Source of the DNA: an uncultured Elusimicrobia bacterium
Lineage (GTDB): Bacteria; Elusimicrobiota; Elusimicrobia; UBA1565; UBA9628
Length of the DNA stretch: 64,000 nt
Assembly: GCA_903830945.1 (NCBI GenBank)
Contig: CAIKVT010000001.1
Location: 1 to 64,000 of the forward strand
Reading direction: 5' to 3'
Of this stretch, positions 1 to 7,918 are shown piece by piece. A model generated the notes under the pieces. That model was not told the origin of the DNA. It worked only from the letters and a program-made list of their open reading frames with translations, and did not search any database. Each line of letters starts with the position of its first letter. Position 1 is the stretch's first letter. The translations under genes and the position numbers were made by a program.

Positions 1-178
1 AGGCATGCAGTCCCAGTCCAACGGCGCCCGGCAGATCAACGAGGCCATGGTGATGCTCACGGAAACCACCCGCACCACCCTGGAATCCATCAAGGAATTC
101 AATAAGGCTACGAGCGCGATGCGCGGCGCCATGCAGGGCTTGAGGGATGAGATCTCAAAATTCAAGGTCGGGGGCTGA
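1..178 (+). CDS. Methyl-accepting chemotaxis protein, C-terminal end (partial)
   Basis: An open frame enters from the left edge and stops with TGA at 176-178, giving 58 visible residues. They are Gln-, Asn- and Ala-rich helical sequence (QSQSNGARQINEAMVMLTET) typical of the last part of an MCP signalling coiled coil, and they end without a CheR/CheB-tethering pentapeptide. The frame lies 9 nt before a CheW gene and heads a Wsp-like operon, so by position it is the WspA-type receptor. Its sensor and membrane part are outside the window, so the stimulus is unknown. The C-terminal helix assignment is good. The receptor class is inferred from context. Confidence 0.85.
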   Translation, partial: GMQSQSNGARQINEAMVMLTETTRTTLESIKEFNKATSAMRGAMQGLRDEISKFKVGG

Positions 179-187
179 GCGAACCGT

Positions 188-634
188 ATGTTGGTAGCCT
201 TCAGCCTGCCTGATGGGCGCTACGGCATAGACTGCCGCGCGGTCGTCGCGGTGGCGCCATTGGCCTCGCTTCAATCGGTCGCGGGCAAGGGCCCGCAGGC
301 GCCGGAGGCGATGCCCGGGCTGCTGGACTATCATGGAACCAAGATTCCGGTCATCGACCTAGGCCGGCTGCTCCTGGGCCGCCCCTGTGCCGAGCATCTC
401 AGCACCCGGATCTTGATCGTTTCCTGCGGCTCGGGCTTGGCCGGGCTCATGGTGGAACGGGCCGACGAGACCTTGGACCTTCCCGCCCCCCCGAGCCTTC
501 CCGGCGCCTTGCCAAGCCTTCAAGTGTCGCGCATCCAGGGAGAGGGGACGACCGCCAAGACGGAAAAGCCACTGGAGATCGGTCGGATCCTGATTCCTCT
601 GCTGCGATCAGCCCTTGCCGAAAGGACGCCCTAA
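188..634 (+). CDS. CheW-like coupling protein (WspB position)
   Basis: 148 aa, about the normal length of a single CheW domain. The sequence shows the CheW/SH3-like pattern: an opening strand with the GRYGID turn, then GTKIPVIDLGRLLLG in the middle and a later strand with LMVERADE. It would couple the upstream receptor to the hybrid CheA kinase encoded two genes downstream. The ATG lies 9 nt after the receptor stop, and the gene's 3' end carries the likely ribosome site of the next gene. A second CheW domain is fused to CheR in the next gene, as expected when WspB and WspD are both present. The family is clear. The pathway role is inferred from gene order. Confidence 0.9.
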   Translation: MLVAFSLPDGRYGIDCRAVVAVAPLASLQSVAGKGPQAPEAMPGLLDYHGTKIPVIDLGRLLLGRPCAEHLSTRILIVSCGSGLAGLMVERADETLDLPAPPSLPGALPSLQVSRIQGEGTTAKTEKPLEIGRILIPLLRSALAERTP

Positions 635-638
635 GCCC

Positions 639-2216
639 ATGGTCCTTTCCCTTTTCACAGACATCCTTATGGCCAAGGCAGGATTGGACCCCAACGCCAT
701 AGGCCTGGGAGTCATCAAGGCTGCTGTCATGCGCCGAATGGAGCAGACCGGCAGCCCGGGCGAGAGCTCCTATCTCATCAAGCTGCGGACCGACCCGGCG
801 GAATTGGAGTCTTTGGTCGTGGCTGTCACGGTGCCCGAGACCTGGTTTTTCCGCGAGCCGGGAGCTTTCACGTTCCTTAAAAGTCATCTTGAGACCGAAT
901 GGTTGCCCAAGCATCGCGGCGAGATGCTGCGCATCCTGAGCCTTCCCTGCTGCACGGGAGAGGAGCCTTTTTCCATCGCCATGTCTCTGCTGGACATAGG
1001 GCTGGGGCCGAAGGAGTTCATCGTCGAAGCCTTCGACATCAATCCTGCTTTCCTTGAGAAAGCGCTCCTGCGGGAATATTCCGCGAATTCATTCCGGGGC
1101 GGGGACCTGATGTTTCGGCAGAAATATTTTCAGCAAGACAAGGGCCGCTACTTTCTCAATCCAGAAGTGGCCCAGCCCGTGTGCTTCGAAAAAGGAAATC
1201 TTTTGTCCCCGGATTTCCTTTTGAGTCGCCCTAAGTACCCCGCCATCTTCTGCCGCAATCTCCTCATCTACCTGCATTCCTCCGCTCAAAAACAGGTCTT
1301 GGGGGTCCTGGACCAATGCCTCGAACGCGACGGCCTGCTCTTCACTGGGCATGCGGAAACCGTCACGCTGCCCGGCTATCGGCCGGTGGAACAGCCCATG
1401 TCCTTCGCCTACCGGCGCCTACCGCCGCCCCGCGCGGCGGGCATCACGTCGCAAACCCCCGCCGCCCCGGAACGCAGGATAGATGCGCGGCAAAAGTCGT
1501 TGGTCAAAGATCAGCCCCTCCTCCCCGTCTCGACCAAGATAGAGAGTCCTGCGCCAAAATCCAACCCATCTCCTAAAGGTTCTTCGGCGGGTTGCTGGGA
1601 TGACATAGGCGTGAAAGGCGACAAATCCTGCACGCATCTTCCCCAAGTCATCCATTGCCGCAACTGCGAGACATTCACCGCCGCAGCCAGAAAAGCGTTC
1701 GCGCGCACGCCTCCGGCCGGATACCGGGAGGAGTGGGCCAAGATACTGGCCGCTCGACAGGAGCCGCGCCCGGAGCTGCAGGTCTCGCTGCTCATCTTCC
1801 GCCTAGGTTCGACCTGGCTGGCACTGCCGGCGCGCCTCCTGCAAAGGATCGACGCCGCGCAGACGCCCCATCGTATCCCCCACAGCCGGGAAGTCTTGCA
1901 GGGCTTGGCCTACGTCGAGGGAGAATTCCGACTGTGCTGGGATCTCGCCAAGGTGTTGGGGATTGCGCGCTCCGGGCGGCCGGAGGACAAATCGAATCCC
2001 AGCCACCCCCGCATCATCCTGGCGAGGCACAAGGGCCAGGATTGGGCCTTCCTGGCCGAAGAGGTCTTGAAGATCGCCAGTTGGGATTGCGGCCGCATCA
2101 AGCCTGCAGGGCCAGGACATGCCGTCGCTAAGGGCCTATTGGTCTACAAAGGCAAGGATGTCATGCTTCTCGACGAGGAGCTGCTTGCCGCAAGCTTCGC
2201 CAGGGGGATCAAATGA
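639..2216 (+). CDS. CheR methyltransferase fused to a WspD-type CheW domain
   Basis: 525 aa. Residues about 1-265 are a CheR methyltransferase, with ETWFFRE, SLPCCTGEEPFSIAM (SAM-binding loop), EAFDINP and FCRNLLIYL. After a Pro/Lys-rich linker, residues 319-343 carry the Cys-rich WspD signature (CWDDIGVKGD, HCRNC). A CheW domain occupies about 375-515. In the Pseudomonas Wsp system as I know it, WspC (CheR-TPR) and WspD (CheW) are separate proteins; here the TPR part is missing and the two are joined. I chose ATG 639 because it has AAAGGA 12 nt upstream and lies just after the cheW stop; a TTG at 615 in the same frame is less likely. The gene overlaps the next one by ATGA. It should methylate receptor glutamates and help hold the array together. 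Confidence 0.92.
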   Translation: MVLSLFTDILMAKAGLDPNAIGLGVIKAAVMRRMEQTGSPGESSYLIKLRTDPAELESLVVAVTVPETWFFREPGAFTFLKSHLETEWLPKHRGEMLRILSLPCCTGEEPFSIAMSLLDIGLGPKEFIVEAFDINPAFLEKALLREYSANSFRGGDLMFRQKYFQQDKGRYFLNPEVAQPVCFEKGNLLSPDFLLSRPKYPAIFCRNLLIYLHSSAQKQVLGVLDQCLERDGLLFTGHAETVTLPGYRPVEQPMSFAYRRLPPPRAAGITSQTPAAPERRIDARQKSLVKDQPLLPVSTKIESPAPKSNPSPKGSSAGCWDDIGVKGDKSCTHLPQVIHCRNCETFTAAARKAFARTPPAGYREEWAKILAARQEPRPELQVSLLIFRLGSTWLALPARLLQRIDAAQTPHRIPHSREVLQGLAYVEGEFRLCWDLAKVLGIARSGRPEDKSNPSHPRIILARHKGQDWAFLAEEVLKIASWDCGRIKPAGPGHAVAKGLLVYKGKDVMLLDEELLAASFARGIK

Positions 2217-4489
2217 GCGACGGCTCCTCCTCCATGTACGACTTGCTCCGCTCGGAGATAGAGACCAATGCCGCCTCTTTGACGGACGGGCTGCTGAACC
2301 TGGAACGCGCCTCAGCCTCCCCGCAGACCATAGAGCCGCTCATGCGCGCCGCCCATTCCATAAAAGGCGCCGCCCGGATCGTCGGCCTGGATGCGGCGGT
2401 CAAGGTCGCCCATGCCCTGGAAGACTTCCTTGTGGCCGCCCAGGCTGGCACCGCGGCACTGGATTCCGCGAAGGTGGACGTCTTGCTTAAAGGCGTCGAC
2501 CTGCTCAAAAAGATCAGCGCGTCCGCCGATCCAGCCACCTTCGCCCTGCCTGAATCGGAAACCCAGGAAGCGCAGTGCATGGCGGCCGCGATCGGCGCGC
2601 TCGGCCGCGAGCCTGAGATTCCTCGCCTGATCTTAATCGATCCCCCGCTGGAGAGCGACGAAAAACCTGCGGCAAAAACGCAGGCGCCTGCGCCTGCGCC
2701 TTCGGCGCCGGCCAAGCCCAAAGCCGCCCCTCGTCCTGCGCCCACGGAAGCCGAGAGGATCGTTCGAGTCAATGCCGCCGGTATGGATCATATCCTGGGA
2801 CTGTCGGGGGAATTGTTCGTGCAGAGCGGCAGGCTCGAGGTTCTGGTCTTGGACCTGGGACGACTCAAATCCGCAGCCGATGAGACAGCGTCCTTGCTGG
2901 AAGGCGCATTCCAGGCGGCCCACGCAGGAGATATTCCCCGCGCCGTGGAAGTCTTGCAGCGCGCCAAGCAGCGCCATGAGCGCTGTGCTCGACTGCTTGG
3001 CGCGCACCGGGCTGACCTTGATGCGGCCCGGCGCCGCATCCTGGGGACATCGGGACGTCTTTATCAGGAGGCGCAATCGAGCAAGATGTGCCCTTTTGCG
3101 GACTGTGCGCAGGGATTCCCACGCATGGTGCGCGACATCTCCCGCTCTCTGGGCAAGGTCGCCAAGCTCGAGTTTTCGGGCATGAACGCGGGAGTCGACC
3201 GGGACATCCTGGAGAAGCTGGAATCGCCCCTCACCCATCTGCTGCGCAATGCCTTGGACCACGGGATCGAATCTCCGGAGCAAAGGATCAATTCTGGCAA
3301 GCAGATGGAAGGCGTCATCACCATGGACGCCTGGCACGCCGCGGGGATGTTGGTCGTGGAGATCGCCGACGACGGCGCCGGAGTGGATATGGCGCGCCTC
3401 AAGGAAACCATCGTCGCCAAAAAACTGACCACCGCCGAACTGGTGGCGAAGATGTCGGACTTCGAGATTTTAGATTTCATCTTCCTGCCCGGCTTCTCGA
3501 CGCGTGAGAACGTCACGGAGTTCTCCGGCCGGGGCATCGGCCTGGACATCGTCCAGGGGATGATCCGTGATGTCGGCGGGACTCTGCGCATGGAGAGCCG
3601 CCCGGGCCATGGGACTCGGTTCCGGCTGCGTCTGCCGCTGACCCTCTCCGTCATCAAAGCCCTCATCGTGGAGATATCTGGAGAACTCTACGCCCTGCCC
3701 CTGAGCCGGGCCAGCCGCTGCTGGCGCGCGTCCCGGCAGAAGGTCGTGCGCGTGGACGGGGTCAGACATCTGGAAACGGATGAGGGAAGGTTCAAGCTCG
3801 TGGCCGCGTCGGAGATCCTGGATCTGCAGCCAGCGGTCGAAGGCGCGTGCGTCTCCGCCGTGGGCATCGGCGAACCGCCGGAGCGTTACGCCCTCGAGGT
3901 GGACCGCCTCCTGGGCGAACGCCCCATCGCCGTACGCCCCCTGGACCCGCGGCTGGGCAAGATTCGGGATATCAGCGCAGCCGCGGTCTTGGACGACGGC
4001 TCTCCCATCTTGGTCCTCGATGCCGACGACCTTGTGCGTTCCGCGCAACTGTGCGTCCCGGTCTCGGGCCCGGCCAGGTCGGCCGGCTCCGGCGGCAAGC
4101 AAGACCACCGATTGAAGAGGCTGCTGGTCGTGGACGACTCTCCTACGGTCCGGGAAGTCGAACGGAAGATCCTGGAGAGCCATGGGTATCAGGTGGACAT
4201 GTCGATCAACGGCATGGACGCCTGGAACGCCGTCCGGTCTGCGCCTTATGATGCGGTGATCAGCGATGTCGACATGCCTCGCATGAACGGGCTGGAGCTG
4301 GCCAGACGCATCAAGGGCGAGCCGCGGCTTAAGGGCCTGCCCATCATCATCGTTTCTTATAAGGACAGCCCCGCGGACCGGGCGGAAGGTCTGCGGGCGG
4401 GAGCCAGTTTATACCTAAGCAAGGGTAGCTTTCAGGACGACACTTTGCTGCGCGCCGTTAAGGAGCTTCTGGGAGGGGAGAGCGAATGA
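2213..4489 (+). CDS. Hybrid chemotaxis histidine kinase CheA with receiver domain (WspE-like)
   Basis: 758 aa. Order of domains: HPt with AHSIKGAAR, so the phosphorylated His is H48; an Ala/Pro-rich linker about 140-175; a dimerisation helix; a HATPase with N box LTHLLRNALDHG (about 341), G1 box DDGAGVD and G2 box GRGIGLDIV; a CheW domain about 475-620; and a C-terminal receiver (about 636-755) with LLVVDDS, phospho-acceptor D685 in ISDVDMP and a conserved Lys in YLSKGS. There is no P2 CheY-binding domain, as in WspE. The start ATG overlaps the previous stop, and the end overlaps cheB by ATGA. It should phosphorylate its own receiver, CheB and the REC-PP2C protein at the end of the operon. 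Confidence 0.95.
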   Translation: MSDGSSSMYDLLRSEIETNAASLTDGLLNLERASASPQTIEPLMRAAHSIKGAARIVGLDAAVKVAHALEDFLVAAQAGTAALDSAKVDVLLKGVDLLKKISASADPATFALPESETQEAQCMAAAIGALGREPEIPRLILIDPPLESDEKPAAKTQAPAPAPSAPAKPKAAPRPAPTEAERIVRVNAAGMDHILGLSGELFVQSGRLEVLVLDLGRLKSAADETASLLEGAFQAAHAGDIPRAVEVLQRAKQRHERCARLLGAHRADLDAARRRILGTSGRLYQEAQSSKMCPFADCAQGFPRMVRDISRSLGKVAKLEFSGMNAGVDRDILEKLESPLTHLLRNALDHGIESPEQRINSGKQMEGVITMDAWHAAGMLVVEIADDGAGVDMARLKETIVAKKLTTAELVAKMSDFEILDFIFLPGFSTRENVTEFSGRGIGLDIVQGMIRDVGGTLRMESRPGHGTRFRLRLPLTLSVIKALIVEISGELYALPLSRASRCWRASRQKVVRVDGVRHLETDEGRFKLVAASEILDLQPAVEGACVSAVGIGEPPERYALEVDRLLGERPIAVRPLDPRLGKIRDISAAAVLDDGSPILVLDADDLVRSAQLCVPVSGPARSAGSGGKQDHRLKRLLVVDDSPTVREVERKILESHGYQVDMSINGMDAWNAVRSAPYDAVISDVDMPRMNGLELARRIKGEPRLKGLPIIIVSYKDSPADRAEGLRAGASLYLSKGSFQDDTLLRAVKELLGGESE

Positions 4490-5499
4490 GGATCGCCATA
4501 GTCAACGACCTGAAGCTCGCCGTCGAGGCCATCGCGTCGTGCCTCAGGACGAATCCGGAATACGAGGTGGCCTGGATCGCCTACGACGGGGAGGAGGCGG
4601 TGCGCCGATGCCGCGCGGACCGTCCTGATCTCGTCCTGATGGATCTGGTCATGCCGGTGATGGACGGGGTGGAGGCCATCCGGCGGATCATGTCCCAGTC
4701 TCCCTGCGCCATCATCGTGGTCACCGCGGGCGTGACCGAAAAAATATCCAAGGTCTACGAGGCGATGAGCTTTGGGGCGCTCGACGCGGTCAACACTCCG
4801 TCGCTCGGCGCGGGCGAGGCCCTTTTAGCCAAGATCGCCGTGGTCCAAAAACTCATCGGCGGACCCGATAACCCCCCAGCCCAGTTCGTCTTCCCGGGCG
4901 CCGCGGGCCGGGCGGGGGACTCTCCCTTCTTGGCCGCCGTCGGGGCTTCGACGGGGGGGCCGCAGATCCTGGCTGAAATCCTGGAGGCTCTTCCCCTGAA
5001 ATTTTCGGCGTCCATCGTGGTCATCCAGCACGTCGATCAGCTCTTCGCCCCAGGCCTAGCCTCCTGGCTGAGCGAAAAGACGGGCAAAACCGTCTCTCTG
5101 GCCAAGGAAGGGGCAGCTCCTCTGTCGGGGCAGATACTTATCGCCGCCACCAACAACCATCTGGTCATCGGCCCGGAGCGAACTTTCCACTATACTCCGG
5201 AGCCGCTCCACTGCCCCTACCGCCCGTCCGTTGACGCCTTTTTCCTGAGCCTGGAGCTTCATTGGCCGCAGCCTGGGGCCGCCGTCCTTTTGACCGGCAT
5301 GGGCAAAGACGGCGCCGCCGGCCTTTTGGCGCTGCGGCGCAAAGGCTGGCATACTATCGCCCAGGATGAGAAAACCTCGCTGATCTATTCCATGCCCAAG
5401 GCCGCAGCCCAACTGGATGCCGCCCTGGAGATACTGCCGGCGCCGCGCATTGCCTCCGCCCTGGCCGCCGCATTCGAGAAATGGGCGAGGAGAGGTTGA
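4486..5499 (+). CDS. cheB: Protein-glutamate methylesterase CheB (WspF-like)
   Basis: 337 aa, normal for CheB. The N-terminal receiver has VLMDLVMPVMDG with the phospho-acceptor Asp, followed by a linker. The C-terminal methylesterase has the GASTGGPQ nucleophile loop (Ser155), VIQHV with the catalytic His, and GMGKDGAAG with the catalytic Asp. It removes methyl groups added by the CheR-CheW fusion and so resets receptor activity. It overlaps the CheA gene by 4 nt and is followed after 3 nt by the output gene, so all are likely made from one mRNA. Confidence 0.96.
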   Translation: MRIAIVNDLKLAVEAIASCLRTNPEYEVAWIAYDGEEAVRRCRADRPDLVLMDLVMPVMDGVEAIRRIMSQSPCAIIVVTAGVTEKISKVYEAMSFGALDAVNTPSLGAGEALLAKIAVVQKLIGGPDNPPAQFVFPGAAGRAGDSPFLAAVGASTGGPQILAEILEALPLKFSASIVVIQHVDQLFAPGLASWLSEKTGKTVSLAKEGAAPLSGQILIAATNNHLVIGPERTFHYTPEPLHCPYRPSVDAFFLSLELHWPQPGAAVLLTGMGKDGAAGLLALRRKGWHTIAQDEKTSLIYSMPKAAAQLDAALEILPAPRIASALAAAFEKWARRG

Positions 5500-5502
5500 A
5501 CC

Positions 5503-6684
5503 ATGGCTGAACAGATCCTGTCTGAGATGATCCAAGAGCATCCCGTCAGCGTGCTGTTGATCGACGACCAGCCGATCGTGGGCGAGGCGCTGCGGCGCAT
5601 GCTGGAGCCGGAAAAAGACATCCGATTCCACTACTGCAGCGACCCTACCAAAGCGATTGCGGCGGCCGCGGCCTTCTCTCCCACCGTCATCCTCCAGGAC
5701 CTGGTCATGCCGCAGATGGACGGGCTCGTCCTGGTCAAAATCCTACGCGCCAATCCGCCAACGTCGGAGATACCGCTCATCGTCCTCTCATCCAAGGAGG
5801 AGCCGCGCATCAAGGCGGAGGCGTTCGCTCTTGGAGCCAATGATTATTTGGTCAAACTCCCGGACAGGCTGGAGGTCGTCGCCCGCATACGCCACCACTC
5901 CAAGGGCTACATCAACATGCTCCAGAAAAATGAGGCCCACCGCGCCCTGGAATCCAGCCAGAAGGTCCTGGCCGAGGATCTGGCCCTCGCCGCGGATTAC
6001 GTCAAATCGCTGCTCCCTGCGCCCTTGCAGGAGCCGCTGAAAACCTCGTGGCTCTACGTGCCGAGCATGGAGTTGGGCGGCGACGCTTTTGGCTATCATT
6101 GGCAGGACCAGGAACATTTCGCCATGTACCTTCTCGATGTCTGCGGGCATGGAGTCGGAGCCGCGCTCCTGTCCGTATCCGTGATGAACCTACTGCGCGC
6201 TCGCGCCCTGCCCGGGGTCGACTTCAACCGTCCGGACGAGGTTCTCTCGGCGCTCAGCAGCGCTTTTCAGATGGAGCGTCAGAACAACATGTACTTCACC
6301 ATCTGGTACGGGATATACGACAAGACCAGGCGAGAGCTCGTCTGCGCCAGCGGCGGGCACCCACCCGTGATACTGGTGGGTCCGGAGGCGTCCGTGACCA
6401 CACTCCAAGCCGAAGGCGCGATCATTGGCGGATGGGCCGGGGCTAAGTATCAATGCCTCTGCGCCAAAATTCCCCCGGGGAGCAGGCTTTATGCCTTCAC
6501 CGACGGGATTTTCGAGATCGAGAAACCGGATGGGAAATTCTGGCAGTTCGAAGATTTTGTCCGGTTGCTGGCCGATTCCACGCCGGGGGAACCCGGCACG
6601 GAGCGGATAATCCGGCACGTCCGCCAGGTGCGCGGCAAGGATATTTTTGATGACGACATCACCCTTGTCGAAGTGCTGTTTTAG
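5503..6684 (+). CDS. Response regulator with PP2C (SpoIIE/RsbU-type) phosphatase output
   Basis: 393 aa. Residues about 12-135 are a receiver (VLLIDDQ, phospho-acceptor D66 in LQDLVMPQMDG). A helical linker about 140-175 follows, then a PP2C domain with all metal-binding blocks visible: ELGGDAFG, LLDVCGHGVGAALLS, SGGHPPVIL, FTDGIFE and DDDITLVEV. Enzymes of this type dephosphorylate phospho-serine anti-sigma antagonists in partner switching. The position is that of WspR in Pseudomonas, so the chemosensory array here would control a phosphatase rather than c-di-GMP synthesis. No STAS or anti-sigma gene lies in the window, so the target is unknown. Start ATG 5503 is 3 nt after the cheB stop. 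Confidence 0.93.
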   Translation: MAEQILSEMIQEHPVSVLLIDDQPIVGEALRRMLEPEKDIRFHYCSDPTKAIAAAAAFSPTVILQDLVMPQMDGLVLVKILRANPPTSEIPLIVLSSKEEPRIKAEAFALGANDYLVKLPDRLEVVARIRHHSKGYINMLQKNEAHRALESSQKVLAEDLALAADYVKSLLPAPLQEPLKTSWLYVPSMELGGDAFGYHWQDQEHFAMYLLDVCGHGVGAALLSVSVMNLLRARALPGVDFNRPDEVLSALSSAFQMERQNNMYFTIWYGIYDKTRRELVCASGGHPPVILVGPEASVTTLQAEGAIIGGWAGAKYQCLCAKIPPGSRLYAFTDGIFEIEKPDGKFWQFEDFVRLLADSTPGEPGTERIIRHVRQVRGKDIFDDDITLVEVLF

Positions 6685-6760
6685 CCGCCGCCCGGATGGC
6701 GGTGATCCCGCTCAATGATTTTCTTGGCCTTGACGGAAAGTGTCGCTGATTCTGCCCCGG

Positions 6761-7918
6761 CTATTTCAGCGCCTCGGTGTCGGCGAACTTCCGGTCCGGC
6801 CGAAGCTCGCGCAGGATATCCTCGTCATCCGTGCTCAGGGTGTTCGTGATCAGACGGGCCGCAAGAGCACCTACACCAGGACCCAGCATGTAGCCCTGCC
6901 CGCACATGCCCACGGCATTGATGTAGCCTTCCAGAGTCTTGGAGCGGCCCACGATCGGTGAACCATCCGGCGTATTAGGATAAAGCCCTCGCCAGGTGCG
7001 GCGCACCTTGAGGTTCGTGAGCTTGGGCATGAGCCCCACCATCCGGCGCGCCACCATCGGCAGGTAAGCCGAGGTCTCGCGTCGGTCCGTGCCGATCATG
7101 GGCGGCTCTGGGGAGATGCAGAAGAGCACCTGGCCGATGGCGCTCTGGTGGAAATAGTAGTTTGCGGATCCCAGCTCTTGCCGGATGTCCACGAGCATGG
7201 GGTTCAAGAATCGCGCGACCGGCTCGGTGATGCCGGCCTCATGGCAGTCCGGATGGACGGGCGCGTCCTGGCCGCCCGATTGCGCCAAAGCCTTGGCCCA
7301 CGCGCCCGCGGCATTGACCACGCAGCCCGTGGCATAGCCGCCCTTGTCCGTGCGCACGCCCACCGCCGCGCCCTTGCGGCGCATGATACTGACGACCCGC
7401 TCGTTGAACCTGAAGTCCACGCCCAGTTCCACGGCGTGCTTGTGGAAGGCGCTGTTGGTCAGCATCGGGGAGGCTGAGCCGTCCTTGGGCGAGAGCGTCC
7501 CGCCGACCAGACCAGCCGCATTGAGGCCGGGCACGAGCTTGAGCAGCGCGTCCTTGTCGTACCATTCGATGTCAAGGCCCGCTTTTTTTTGGATGACGAG
7601 CAGGGCTTTCAGGGTCTTGGCTTCATCGGGTCGGTAGGCCACGAAGACGTACCCACCCTGGAACCACTCGATGTCCACGCCATGTTCTTCCTGCCACGTG
7701 GAGACGATCTTGATTGAATCTAGGCAGAGCTTGATCTTGGCCGGGGCGGAGTGCGTCGCGCGCAGTCCGCCGATGGCCGCCTTGTTGCTGCCCTGGCCCG
7801 GGGAAGCGAACTGGTCCAGGCACAGGACTTTCAGGCCTTTTTCCGCCAGAGACATGGCAGTCGGCGTGCCCACGCTCCCGGCGCCGACTACGATGACGTC
7901 GTAGACGGAGGCCGCCAT
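6761..7918 (-). CDS. FAD-dependent amine/imino-acid oxidoreductase, DadA/SoxB/HcnC type
   Basis: 385 aa from ATG 7918, which overlaps the stop of the upstream large subunit by ATGA. The N-terminus has the ADP-binding fold (VIVVGAGSVGTPTAMSLAEKG) with an acidic residue ending strand 2. NKAAIGGLRATHS resembles the flavin-binding stretch of the DAO family. The C-terminal part (RRTWRGLYPNTPDGSPIVG, then AVGMCGQGYMLGPGVG) is the closing FAD-binding region of sarcosine oxidase beta, glycine oxidase and D-amino acid dehydrogenase. Paired with an FeS/FAD large subunit, it resembles the catalytic subunit of hydrogen cyanide synthase, opine oxidase or proline dehydrogenase. The substrate cannot be told from sequence. 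Confidence 0.88.
   Translation of the reverse strand: MAASVYDVIVVGAGSVGTPTAMSLAEKGLKVLCLDQFASPGQGSNKAAIGGLRATHSAPAKIKLCLDSIKIVSTWQEEHGVDIEWFQGGYVFVAYRPDEAKTLKALLVIQKKAGLDIEWYDKDALLKLVPGLNAAGLVGGTLSPKDGSASPMLTNSAFHKHAVELGVDFRFNERVVSIMRRKGAAVGVRTDKGGYATGCVVNAAGAWAKALAQSGGQDAPVHPDCHEAGITEPVARFLNPMLVDIRQELGSANYYFHQSAIGQVLFCISPEPPMIGTDRRETSAYLPMVARRMVGLMPKLTNLKVRRTWRGLYPNTPDGSPIVGRSKTLEGYINAVGMCGQGYMLGPGVGALAARLITNTLSTDDEDILRELRPDRKFADTEALK

Noticed and set aside
6681-6705. CCGCC/GGCGG stem between the chemosensory operon and the dehydrogenase, considered as a terminator
   Set aside because: No T-tract on either strand; chance is likely in GC-rich DNA.
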